From Deltaproteobacteria bacterium (GTDB lineage Bacteria; Myxococcota_A; Polyangia; Haliangiales; Haliangiaceae), in NCBI GenBank assembly GCA_013813945.1, contig JACCQV010000116.1:1-9728 (forward strand): a stretch of 9,728 bases of DNA, written 5' to 3'. The number at the start of each line of letters is the position of its first letter. Position 1 is the first letter of the stretch. Under the pieces are notes generated by a model. That model searched no databases. It worked only from the letters and a program-made list of their open reading frames with translations, and had not been told where the DNA came from. The translations under genes were made by a program, and so were the position numbers. Shown here one piece after another: positions 1 through 9,728 of the stretch.

Positions 1-461
1 GGAGAGCGCCCAGTTCCCGAGTTCGTCGACGCCGAGGGACAGGAACTGGTCACTCGCGGTCCCGACCAGAGTGAAGATCAAGTCGAAGTTCACGAGCGGT
101 TGAATCGCGCGCACCCACAGTCGCATCGAGAGCACTCCAACCGCTTGCAGTGGCAATGGCCGGATGAGTCCTGCGCGCGTACCATTTCGATCCACGGGCA
201 CGAAGCTCTCGAGCGCGAAGGTCCCACGATGGGGCTGGTTCGTCGTGCGGGCGACGGTTGCGCCAGGGGTGGTGACATTGGTCCAGCCCACGAGTGCGGC
301 CTCGAAGTCCTCGCAGACCAGCGCTGTCGCCCGGCAGCCGGGGGGCGCGTCGGTCGCGCTGTCGTCGCGGGCACCACCGTCGTCGATCTCACCGAACCCG
401 ACGCGGCCGCAGGCAGCGAGCGCGACGAGGATGCCGGACCGCCACATCCTGTGATGATGCA

Positions 462-462
<1 letters not shown>
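1..462 (-). CDS. Probable lipoprotein with LamG/concanavalin-like domain (partial, 3' end off window)
   Basis: This reading frame stays open for 154 codons to the left edge, so the C-terminus is missing. The N-terminus is a short signal peptide ending in the lipobox LAAC (Cys18 from the GTG start), followed by an Asp/Ala-rich linker with a DDGG...DDSATDAPPG pattern typical of myxobacterial surface lipoproteins. After LVCEDFE comes a beta-rich segment (about residues 50-154) that resembles the LamG/concanavalin-like jelly-roll family, which often binds carbohydrate. That domain call is by eye. The GTG at 462 overlaps the last base of the upstream Hsp70 stop (TAGTG), suggesting translational coupling. 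An in-frame ATG at 447 is the alternative and would give a rather short signal peptide of 12 residues before Cys. It is probably cotranscribed with the Hsp70. Substrate or role is unknown. Confidence 0.72.
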
Positions 463-3275
<2,813 letters not shown>

Positions 3276-3343
3276 TGCGAGTGTTCCTACCGCATTGTGT
3301 CCCCGAAAAGGAAAGCCGCACGCAAGGTTGATACCCTGGCGGT
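3276..3343. other. Divergent intergenic region, promoter(s) expected
   Basis: These 68 bases separate the divergent DUF3731 Hsp70 and small lipoprotein genes, so promoters for both should lie here or extend into the 5' coding ends. It holds the most A-rich patch nearby (3304-3316, CGAAAAGGAAAG). I see no convincing -35/-10 pair on either strand. A weak extended -10-like TGATACCCT (3329-3337) sits only a few bases before the plus-strand GTG and would imply a nearly leaderless transcript. Confidence 0.35.
3285..3288 (-). promoter_or_regulatory. Ribosome binding site of the DUF3731 Hsp70
   Basis: AGGA on the minus strand lies 9 bases before the GTG at 3275. It supports this non-ATG start, which is also the point where the conserved Hsp70 N-terminus begins. 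Confidence 0.6.
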
Positions 3344-3706
3344 GTGATCCGCCTCCTCGCGCTGTCGTTCGCCCTGCTCGCGTGCTCGAAGCAGGCCAAT
3401 CCCGCCAACGACCCGGTCGACCTCAAGAACGACGGCTGGTCCTGCTACTCGTACATCGGGGATCGAACACACTGCGAGCTGCGGATGGATTTCTGCAACC
3501 AGACACGCGAGAAGATTCCACCGGAGTACAAGCCCGATGAGTGCGTGCGCGTCGACGTCGTGTGGTGCTACGAGCGACCGGGCGACGATCCGGTCGAATC
3601 CTCGGCGGGTGATCCGGCCATGATCGAGGAGACGATCCGGCGCTGGTGCTACCGCTCGCCCGAGGAGTGCGCGGCGCACGACCCCGAGTGCGTCAAGCTA
3701 CCGTAG
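3344..3706 (+). CDS. Small Cys-rich lipoprotein
   Basis: The 120-aa protein has a signal peptide MIRLLALSFALLAC with lipobox LLAC (Cys14), followed by Ser-Lys and a short Asn/Pro/Asp linker. The rest is acidic and contains eight further cysteines (34, 44, 51, 67, 75, 102, 109, 116), in a WSCYSY...CELRMDFC...CVRVDVVWCY...WCYRSPEEC order that suggests disulphides in an exported domain. Similar small lipoproteins with spaced Cys and an R[ST]xEEC tail are common in Myxococcota, but I know no function for them. The GTG is the only workable start: an in-frame TGA lies five codons upstream at 3329-3331 and the signal peptide needs this N-terminus. No clear Shine-Dalgarno precedes it. It lies alone on the plus strand between two minus-strand units, so it is probably monocistronic. 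Confidence 0.82.
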   Translation: MIRLLALSFALLACSKQANPANDPVDLKNDGWSCYSYIGDRTHCELRMDFCNQTREKIPPEYKPDECVRVDVVWCYERPGDDPVESSAGDPAMIEETIRRWCYRSPEECAAHDPECVKLP

Positions 3707-3717
3707 GTCGCTTCCGC

Positions 3718-5106
3718 TCAGGCGCGAACGAACGTCCCGTGGAACGTGATCGGGACGTGATGGTCGAGCCAGATCTTGGCGACCGGTCCGTCGGGGATCC
3801 GCGCCGCGTCGTAAACGGCCACGAACGCACGGTCGCGCATATGGCAGAGCGACAGCACGTGACCATCGACATACAGCGGTTCGGTCGCGCGCTGGTCGGC
3901 CGGCAGCTCGTGCGCGGTAATCTTGCCGTGGGGATCGATCGAGCCGATCGCGGACAGGTCATCGAACACGACGTACGTGATCGAGTGCTCGCGGCCTTGC
4001 TCGCCCGGGATCAGGGTCGGGAACTCGCAGATCCGATCCGCGATCCGCTCGGAGCGCAGCGTCTTTCGCGCGAGATCGATCGTCGCGCGATGCAGCGTTC
4101 CCTCGGCGAGGACCGGCTTCGTGCTGCCGGCGAGCTGCGCACCGATGTCGTAGAACGAGTCGAACGTAGGATTGCGCACGTAGTCGACCACGAGCTGGCC
4201 ATCGCGCATGAACGCGTTCGCGAAGTGCCACTGGTAGAACGCGTCGACCGTGAACCGCACCGGCTCACGGGGACGGTCGATCGGCACGCAGATTACCTCG
4301 GTGCCGAGCTCGGGCTTCCAGCGAAACATCTTCTCGAAGCCGCCGACCTGGAGCAGCATCCGTGGCACATCGACCCGCACGGGTGACACGAAGAAGACGA
4401 GGTGCGTGTCGGTGGCGATGAAGTCGTGCAGCATCGGCGGACCCGGGAGGTCGACCGCACCGAGATGCCGAGCGCGGCCGACATCCGGGAGCGCGTAAAG
4501 GTGCAGCTTGGTGTGGCGGCCGTACTCGAGACCGAAGTTGTAGGTCGCCTTGCGGGCCTCGACCCGATGCGGGTGCGCCGAGAACATCGATTGGATCACG
4601 GACAGGTCGGTCTCGCCGATCGTCGAGAGGTCGCGCGGATCGATCTCCGTTGGCTTGCCGGCCTCCATCAACGCGAACAGGCGCCCCTGCCACTCGATGA
4701 TGTTGGTGTTCGCGGTGTTCTTGCCGCGCCCCCGGAACATGCTGACCACGCGGCGCGCCCACGGCGCGGACAGCCCGTAGAGCACCTTGCCGGCGGCGCG
4801 CTCGTCGCGAAGGCCCGCGGTCGAATGGATCTTCGACGCTCCGAGCGCCGCGCCATCCGCGATCCGGATCGCGGTGGTCGCACCGTCGCCCTCGAACGGG
4901 TGCGTGTACCGCGTACCGAACTGGCCGAACTGGCCGGGTCCGTTGCGATACAGGGTGCCGCGCAGCCCAGCCGGCAAGGTGCCTTCGACGCGAAGCGGCT
5001 CGAAGCCGTGCTGGCGCGTCAGGTCCTTCGACCACAGCAGACCGATCAGGCCGGGATCCGCGGACGTGGGCTTGTGGGCGGCGACCATGGGATCGTTTCT
5101 GACCAT
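3718..5106 (-). CDS. Carotenoid oxygenase family (RPE65/CCD-like) dioxygenase
   Basis: The 462-aa protein is a full-length member of the Fe(II)-dependent carotenoid/stilbene cleavage oxygenases. From the ATG at 5106, it has VEGTLPAGLRGTLYRNGPG (41-59), HPFEGDG (69-75) and four separated histidines at the expected ligand places: AHPHR (H178), LHDF (H227), WHFANAF (H294) and the C-terminal FHGTF (H456). Acidic second-shell candidates are ALMEAGKP (E148) and CEFPTLIP (E361). A seven-bladed propeller fold is expected from the family, with cleavage of a C=C bond in a carotenoid, apocarotenoid or stilbene. The substrate cannot be read from sequence. There is no signal peptide, so it is probably cytoplasmic or membrane-surface associated. 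The start is uncertain: GTG 5124, ATG 5106 and ATG 5088 are in frame and none has a good Shine-Dalgarno. It is the last gene of the minus-strand run, 37 bases after the propeller lipoprotein. Confidence 0.95.
   Translation of the reverse strand: MVRNDPMVAAHKPTSADPGLIGLLWSKDLTRQHGFEPLRVEGTLPAGLRGTLYRNGPGQFGQFGTRYTHPFEGDGATTAIRIADGAALGASKIHSTAGLRDERAAGKVLYGLSAPWARRVVSMFRGRGKNTANTNIIEWQGRLFALMEAGKPTEIDPRDLSTIGETDLSVIQSMFSAHPHRVEARKATYNFGLEYGRHTKLHLYALPDVGRARHLGAVDLPGPPMLHDFIATDTHLVFFVSPVRVDVPRMLLQVGGFEKMFRWKPELGTEVICVPIDRPREPVRFTVDAFYQWHFANAFMRDGQLVVDYVRNPTFDSFYDIGAQLAGSTKPVLAEGTLHRATIDLARKTLRSERIADRICEFPTLIPGEQGREHSITYVVFDDLSAIGSIDPHGKITAHELPADQRATEPLYVDGHVLSLCHMRDRAFVAVYDAARIPDGPVAKIWLDHHVPITFHGTFVRA
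3732..3758. terminator. Possible bidirectional hairpin at a convergent gene junction
   Basis: A perfect 8-base inverted repeat (ACGTCCCG at 3732-3739, CGGGACGT at 3751-3758, 11-base loop) lies just after the stop of the plus-strand lipoprotein gene and inside the last codons of the convergent oxygenase. No U-tract follows on either strand, so it is not a classical intrinsic terminator. It may weakly block read-through, or it may simply reflect coding sequence. Confidence 0.28.
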
Positions 5107-5114
5107 AGCAGCGC

Positions 5115-5128
5115 GCGCGTGCACGCGC
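5115..5128. promoter_or_regulatory. 14-base perfect palindrome upstream of the oxygenase gene
   Basis: GCGCGTGCACGCGC reads the same on both strands. It lies between the stop of the propeller lipoprotein gene and the ATG starts of the oxygenase, and it contains the least likely (GTG) start at 5124. It could be an operator or a stem, but it is a near-alternating GC sequence that can arise by chance in this genome. Confidence 0.25.
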
Positions 5129-5143
5129 CGCCCGCCCGCTTGC

Positions 5144-6184
5144 CTAGCGTCGGGCGTCGTAGATGTACTTCACGCCGCCGACGGTCCGGGTGAAGTAGAT
5201 ATGCATGCCGTCGGGCGAGACCCACGGATCCTCCTCGAAGCCCTGGGTCGACAGCTCGTCCAGCCGGCGTGGAGGTTCGAACTCAGCGCCGATCGATGAC
5301 CGGTGAGCTTCGTAGAGATCGAAGTCGGTCCCGGTGAACCGGTTCGAGTGAAAATAGATCGCGAGTCCGTCGGGCGACAGGTGGGGATGGCTGTCGATCC
5401 CGGCCGAGTTGATCATCACCTCGGGGAGCGGCATCTCCCATGCGCCGCTCGGCATCGCGCGGATGCCGATGTAGATGTCCTCGTCATCGAAATTAGCGCT
5501 CACTCGGGAGAGCGCGATCATCCGGCCGTTGGCCGTGATGCTGCCTCCGATCTCCGTGTCCACCGTGTTCAGCGAGGCCACCGCCACCGGCTCCCCCCAG
5601 TTCGAGGCGCGGGTCGGCCGGGTGTGCATCCAGATATCGCTGCCGCCCATCCCCCCGGGCCGCGTACTCGCGAGGTACATCGTCAGGCCGTCGGTGGTCA
5701 CGTACGGCGCCGACTCGCGGACGAGGCTGTCCAAGTCGTTGAGCCCCTGCGCATTGAAAAGCGCGGAGAAGGCCCCGCCCATTGGCCGAGTTGCCACGAC
5801 GATGTCCGACGTTCCCGGGGAACCGGATCCGGATCCGGATCCGTACATCAGAAACAGCTCGCGCTCGTCGCCGGTCAGCGAAGGATCCTCGACGACGAAG
5901 CCGTTGGGCGGACTGTAGACACGCGATACGTTGCCCCACATCGTCGTGGGATGCGTCATCGGCGCATCGAGCATCTCGCCGTCGCCGGACGCATCGGGCG
6001 TCGCCGGCGGGCACGTCCCGGTCGCCCCGACCGCGCGGCATACCGGCCCGACACACTCGAAGCCCGACGGGCACATCCCTGCCGGCGAGCACGCAAGCTC
6101 GCAGTCCGTGAAGGCAGGCGAATAGCAGGCAGCTGCGGCGACGATCGCGGCGACCAGGGCAAGCAGAGCGCGGCGCTTTACCAT
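5144..6184 (-). CDS. Lipoprotein with Cys-rich module and PD40/TolB-like beta-propeller
   Basis: The 346-aa protein starts with a signal peptide (MVKRRALLALVAAIVAAAAC) whose lipobox Cys is residue 20. A Cys-rich module follows (C28, C32, C38, C44, C49, C58; SPAGMCPSGFECVGPVC), then an Asp/Pro-rich linker (60-80). Residues about 97-346 carry four or five PD40-type blades, for example YVTTDGLTMYLASTRPGG (161-178), HLSPDGLAIYFHSNR (268-282) and WVSPDGMHIYFTR (321-333), each followed by a D-I/L-Y-like strand. Such propellers usually bind proteins or ligands at the cell surface or in the periplasm; the target is unknown. A GSGSGSGS run (115-122) is inserted in the first blade. The ATG overlaps the end of the upstream gene (ATGGTAA) and has AAGGA 6 bases before it, so the two are probably coupled. 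Confidence 0.88.
   Translation of the reverse strand: MVKRRALLALVAAIVAAAACYSPAFTDCELACSPAGMCPSGFECVGPVCRAVGATGTCPPATPDASGDGEMLDAPMTHPTTMWGNVSRVYSPPNGFVVEDPSLTGDERELFLMYGSGSGSGSPGTSDIVVATRPMGGAFSALFNAQGLNDLDSLVRESAPYVTTDGLTMYLASTRPGGMGGSDIWMHTRPTRASNWGEPVAVASLNTVDTEIGGSITANGRMIALSRVSANFDDEDIYIGIRAMPSGAWEMPLPEVMINSAGIDSHPHLSPDGLAIYFHSNRFTGTDFDLYEAHRSSIGAEFEPPRRLDELSTQGFEEDPWVSPDGMHIYFTRTVGGVKYIYDARR
5823..5843. repeat. Hexanucleotide tandem repeat (CCGGAT, 3.5 copies)
   Basis: Three full copies plus half a copy of CCGGAT lie inside the propeller lipoprotein gene. Read on the minus strand they encode Gly-Ser repeats in the first blade. The unit is self-complementary and a multiple of three, so slippage would change loop length without breaking the frame. 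Confidence 0.8.
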
Positions 6185-6657
6185 TGGCGGTCCTTCTTGT
6201 GCGTGACCTTGGTCGGAATCAATAGCTCCATGAACGCCTCGATGAACGCCGCCGCATCGACATCCTTGTTGCCGGTGAGCACGGGGCCATCGAAGTGCTT
6301 GGTGTGCTTCGCGCCCTCGCGCTCGCAGACCAGGGTGCGATCAGACTTCGTCTTGAGCACGTAGTCCTTCTCGAGCGTGAAGTAGCGCCCCATCGTGGGG
6401 TCCTTCTTGTTCGCGACCAGCCCGACGTAGAACGCCTCGCCGAGCTCCTTGGGCGGCGGTAGGTCCACGACGCCGATCCGGTACGGCTCACGAACCTGAG
6501 ACAGCAAGAACGGCACGTGCTCGATGTGGGCCTGCCCCCACACGGGGTCGAAGAAGAACTTCTCCTTGCGCTCGATCACGCCGATCACGGTCGCCGCTCC
6601 CTTGAGCTTGACGAGGTTCGGCAAGAACACGTGGACCAGCGCGTACTCCGGGGTCAT
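6178..6657 (-). CDS. Conserved-looking protein of unknown function, 159 aa
   Basis: I do not recognise this family. The protein has no signal peptide or membrane helix. It is mixed alpha/beta by eye, beginning MTPEYALVHVFLPNLVKLKG, with a basic-aromatic strand ERKEKFFFDPVWGQAH, a YRIGVVDLPPPKELGEA segment, a RYFTLEKDYVLK segment (about 91-102) and a charged C-terminus ending KKDRQW. It probably acts in the cytoplasm. Two ATGs lie two codons apart (6663 and 6657). GGAG sits 7 bases before 6657 but only 1 base before 6663, so 6657 is the better start. It begins 27 bases after the lidless Hsp70 stop and its last 7 bases overlap the propeller lipoprotein start, so it is very likely cotranscribed with both. 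Its position suggests it could be a client, partner or unrelated cargo of the chaperone unit, but nothing in the sequence decides this. Confidence 0.8.
   Translation of the reverse strand: MTPEYALVHVFLPNLVKLKGAATVIGVIERKEKFFFDPVWGQAHIEHVPFLLSQVREPYRIGVVDLPPPKELGEAFYVGLVANKKDPTMGRYFTLEKDYVLKTKSDRTLVCEREGAKHTKHFDGPVLTGNKDVDAAAFIEAFMELLIPTKVTHKKDRQW
6191..6195 (-). promoter_or_regulatory. Ribosome binding site of the propeller lipoprotein
   Basis: AAGGA on the minus strand sits 6 bases before the ATG at 6184, inside the last codons of the upstream 159-aa gene. It is the best-placed Shine-Dalgarno in the window and supports coupled translation across the 7-base overlap. Confidence 0.7.
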
Positions 6658-6684
6658 CGCCATGCTCCATCGTACTCCAGTCCG

Positions 6685-6709
<25 letters not shown>
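6643..6709 (-). promoter_or_regulatory. Possible alternative-pairing RNA structure at the Hsp70/159-aa gene junction
   Basis: In the minus-strand transcript GUACUCC (6709-6703, last codons of the lidless Hsp70) is followed by two copies of its complement GGAGUAC: one in the intergenic gap (6678-6672) and one in codons 2-5 of the next gene (6649-6643). The first pairing gives a perfect 7-base stem with a 24-base loop containing the Hsp70 stop. The second would enclose the Shine-Dalgarno and start of the next gene. These are mutually exclusive. Function is inferred only from geometry. Confidence 0.3.
6665..6668 (-). promoter_or_regulatory. Ribosome binding site that decides the start of the 159-aa protein
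   Basis: GGAG on the minus strand lies 7 bases from the ATG at 6657 and only 1 base from the ATG at 6663. The spacing favours the downstream ATG. Confidence 0.55.
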
Positions 6710-8444
<1,735 letters not shown>

Positions 8445-8448
<4 letters not shown>

Positions 8449-9023
8449 GCGCCGAGCTCGACTTCCGCCGGAGCGATCACGTTGCGATCGATACCTTCGG
8501 CGAGTGTGGGGAGCTTGGCGTCTACCACGCGCCATCCGTGGTGGCGAAGCGTGCCGCGAAACGGCGGCTCGCCCTTCGCCTCACCGATCAGCCGGATCTC
8601 CGCAGGGTCGAAGCCCTTCGGAACCGAGACTTTCTCCTCTTCTGCACCGGGCATCACGGGCTCGAACGCGAGGTGCTGCTCGAGGACCTTGCGACAACCG
8701 CGGTGAACGTCGCGCGCGGCCGCGCCGATATCGCCATCCGAGAATCCATCGAGTGGCTCGCGCAGGAAATCGACGAGCCGACCCTCGCGCTGGAACAGAG
8801 CGAGCAACGCGAGTGCGCCGTCCCGGTGATGCTGGGTCGTCGACAGCTTCTCGACCTTCGGCGCCGGCTTCTCCACGACCACCACCGGCTTGTCGGGGAC
8901 CTTGTCCGGCAGCTGCTTCGGCGGCTCCGCTCCCTCCGGGAGGAAGCGCACGACATCGGTCGGCAGCGTCTTGCCGAACAGGATTCGAAAGAAGCAGACC
9001 CAGGCCAGGACGAAGCGCGACAT
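8445..9023 (-). CDS. DUF2760 family protein, putative partner of the adjacent Hsp70
   Basis: The 192-aa protein has three parts. Residues 4-16 (FVLAWVCFFRILF) are a hydrophobic or amphipathic helix that could anchor it to the inner membrane. Residues about 30-60 are a Pro/Val/Lys-rich linker (LPDKVPDKPVVVVEKPAPK). Residues about 66-190 match my recollection of DUF2760: LALLALFQREGRLVDFL, IGAAARDVHRGCRKVLEQH, a GEPPFRGTLRHHGWRV strand pair and LPTLAEG...VIAPAEVEL. DUF2760 genes are usually found next to Hsp70 genes of this type; the biochemical role is not established as far as I know. The final codons overlap the Hsp70 start (ATGA), implying coupled production in fixed ratio, as for a complex. 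It is the first gene of the minus-strand run. The Shine-Dalgarno is weak, and the ATG at 9023 is chosen because it opens on the hydrophobic helix. Confidence 0.9.
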
Positions 9024-9197
9024 CGGGCGGATCTAATGTCGAGGAGCGCTCGCCGTCGAGGTCTCCCCGCGGAAACCACCCGAATGGAGGGGGCGTTGTC
9101 TCGAAAAACTGACGATCCGGATGCGGATCACCCCTGCAAGTAGGCATCAGCGCAGGTTCGTGTCGTGGCGCGAGCCTTGCTCGGAGCGTTCTCACCT
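9024..9197. other. Divergent intergenic region upstream of the chaperone run
   Basis: These 174 bases separate the divergent DUF2760 and Cys-rich lipoprotein genes and should hold promoters for both. Visible elements are a direct repeat GTCGAGG at 9038-9044 and 9055-9061 (17 bases apart), a GAGCGCTC palindrome (9044-9051) between them, and a GATCCG/CGGATC hairpin (9114-9129). I find no convincing sigma-70 or heat-shock type promoter and no CIRCE-like element. No small gene is supported here. Confidence 0.45.
9114..9129. promoter_or_regulatory. Short inverted repeat, possible operator
   Basis: GATCCG and CGGATC form a perfect 6-base inverted repeat around a 4-base centre (GATG), 68 bases before the plus-strand lipoprotein start and about 90 before the DUF2760 start on the other side. 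It may be a regulator site; its short length makes chance plausible. Confidence 0.22.
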
Positions 9198-9728
9198 ATG
9201 CGCCGCTATGCCGCCATTCTCCTCCTCCTTGCCGGATGTGACCTCTACTTCGGAGGCGACGACGAACCGCCCTGCACCGGATACGGAATCGGAGCCAGTC
9301 CAGTCGCACCGAACGAGCTGCGCAACCCGCAGACCGGCCAGTGCCAGAGCTACGGCGGAGGGGGCGGTTGCTACGACTACGTCGACGGCGATGGCCGCTG
9401 CGCGCCGTGCGCATACGACGTCGCGCCGCAGCCCGACTGGGGCAGCTGTTACAGCACGTGCGACGGGCTCGACGAATCGACCTGCCTCGCCGCCCCGGGC
9501 TGCATCGCGGCGTATGACGAGAACACCGACTACGCCGACGCGCCGAGCGAGATCAGCTTCAAGGGCTGCTGGGCCACCGCGCCCTCGGGCCCGATCCAGG
9601 GCGGCGGGTGCTGGGAGCTCGACGCGCAGGCGTGCTCGAGGCACGACGACTGCTCGATGTACTACGGCGACGGCTACGGCAAGGACTCGCCGACCAACGC
9701 GCTCATCGCGCCGCCGACGTTCCAGCGC
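9198..9728 (+). CDS. Very Cys-rich lipoprotein (partial, 3' end off window)
   Basis: The frame is open for 177 codons to the right edge, so the C-terminus is missing. The signal peptide MRRYAAILLLLAGC has lipobox LAGC with Cys14. It is followed by a Gly/Asp/Pro-rich linker and a domain with 13 more cysteines in the visible part (26, 49, 58, 68, 71, 84, 88, 96, 102, 124, 138, 146, 152), many next to aromatic or acidic residues, as in GGGCYDYVDGDGRC and GGCWELDAQACSRHDDC. The CW.LD..AC..H.DC motif is one I associate with Cys-rich exported proteins of Myxococcota; the function is unknown and the pattern fits a disulphide-rich surface domain. GGAG lies 11 bases before the ATG. A 150-codon frame on the opposite strand is its shadow: it lacks a comparable N-terminal signal or motif. 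Divergent from the DUF2760 gene. Confidence 0.8.
   Translation, partial: MRRYAAILLLLAGCDLYFGGDDEPPCTGYGIGASPVAPNELRNPQTGQCQSYGGGGGCYDYVDGDGRCAPCAYDVAPQPDWGSCYSTCDGLDESTCLAAPGCIAAYDENTDYADAPSEISFKGCWATAPSGPIQGGGCWELDAQACSRHDDCSMYYGDGYGKDSPTNALIAPPTFQR

Noticed and set aside
3329..3337. TGATACCCT as an extended -10 promoter element for the small lipoprotein
   Set aside because: Only about half the -10 positions match, there is no -35 partner, and its position would force a nearly leaderless message; it is noted only within the intergenic entry.
4265..5035. 256-codon minus-strand frame inside the carotenoid oxygenase gene
   Set aside because: It overlaps the oxygenase in another frame, is Arg/Ala-rich, and the oxygenase motifs run uninterrupted through the region.
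8449..8535. N-terminal extension of the lidless Hsp70 (29 residues)
   Set aside because: Arg-rich, unlike any Hsp70 N-terminus, and lies wholly inside the DUF2760 gene; the ATGA-overlap start at 8448 fits the family.
8581..9195. 204-codon minus-strand frame across the DUF2760 gene and the intergenic region
   Set aside because: It overlaps DUF2760 in a different frame and shows no motifs; the DUF2760 frame is strongly family-like.
9192..9644. 150-codon minus-strand frame opposite the Cys-rich lipoprotein
   Set aside because: The plus strand gives a lipobox signal peptide and a patterned Cys domain; the minus frame is Ala/Arg/Val-rich without motifs.

Overview
The window reads as chromosome from a high-GC member of the Myxococcota, most likely a Haliangium/Kofleriaceae-type organism. 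The basis is the strongly GC-rich coding sequence, dense gene packing, and several lipoproteins whose lipobox is followed by Asp/Ala/Pro-rich linkers or Cys-rich modules, a style typical of that phylum. The taxon is an inference; no rRNA or other marker gene is present. No tRNA, CRISPR array, insertion sequence or integrase is visible, and no stretch over 300 bases lacks a gene.

Layout, in the direction of transcription. (1) A minus-strand run starts at 9023: a DUF2760 protein with a hydrophobic N-terminus; an Hsp70 whose start overlaps it by 4 bases (ATGA) and which lacks the C-terminal lid; a 159-aa protein of unknown function; a beta-propeller (PD40) lipoprotein overlapping it by 7 bases; and a carotenoid oxygenase with all four iron-binding histidines, ending at 3718. 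(2) A single plus-strand gene for a small Cys-rich lipoprotein (3344-3706) meets that run tail to tail with an 11-base gap. (3) A second minus-strand unit starts at 3275: a 937-aa Hsp70 with a DUF3731-type C-terminal extension, then a lipoprotein with a probable LamG-like domain that runs off the left edge. (4) At the right edge a divergent plus-strand gene encodes another, very Cys-rich lipoprotein (partial).

The core biology is an atypical Hsp70 module: DUF2760, a lidless Hsp70, and a paralogous Hsp70 in which DUF3731 stands where the lid would be. From memory of these families the three genes tend to occur together; here the two Hsp70 genes are separated by about 3.4 kb holding four other genes. 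Both Hsp70s keep the nucleotide-binding motifs but lack a recognisable hydrophobic interdomain linker, and no J-protein or GrpE gene is present in the window. That makes DUF2760 and DUF3731 the natural candidates for dedicated partner functions. Four of the nine genes encode predicted lipoproteins, so the neighbourhood is rich in envelope proteins, but a functional link between the chaperones and these lipoproteins is only a hypothesis.
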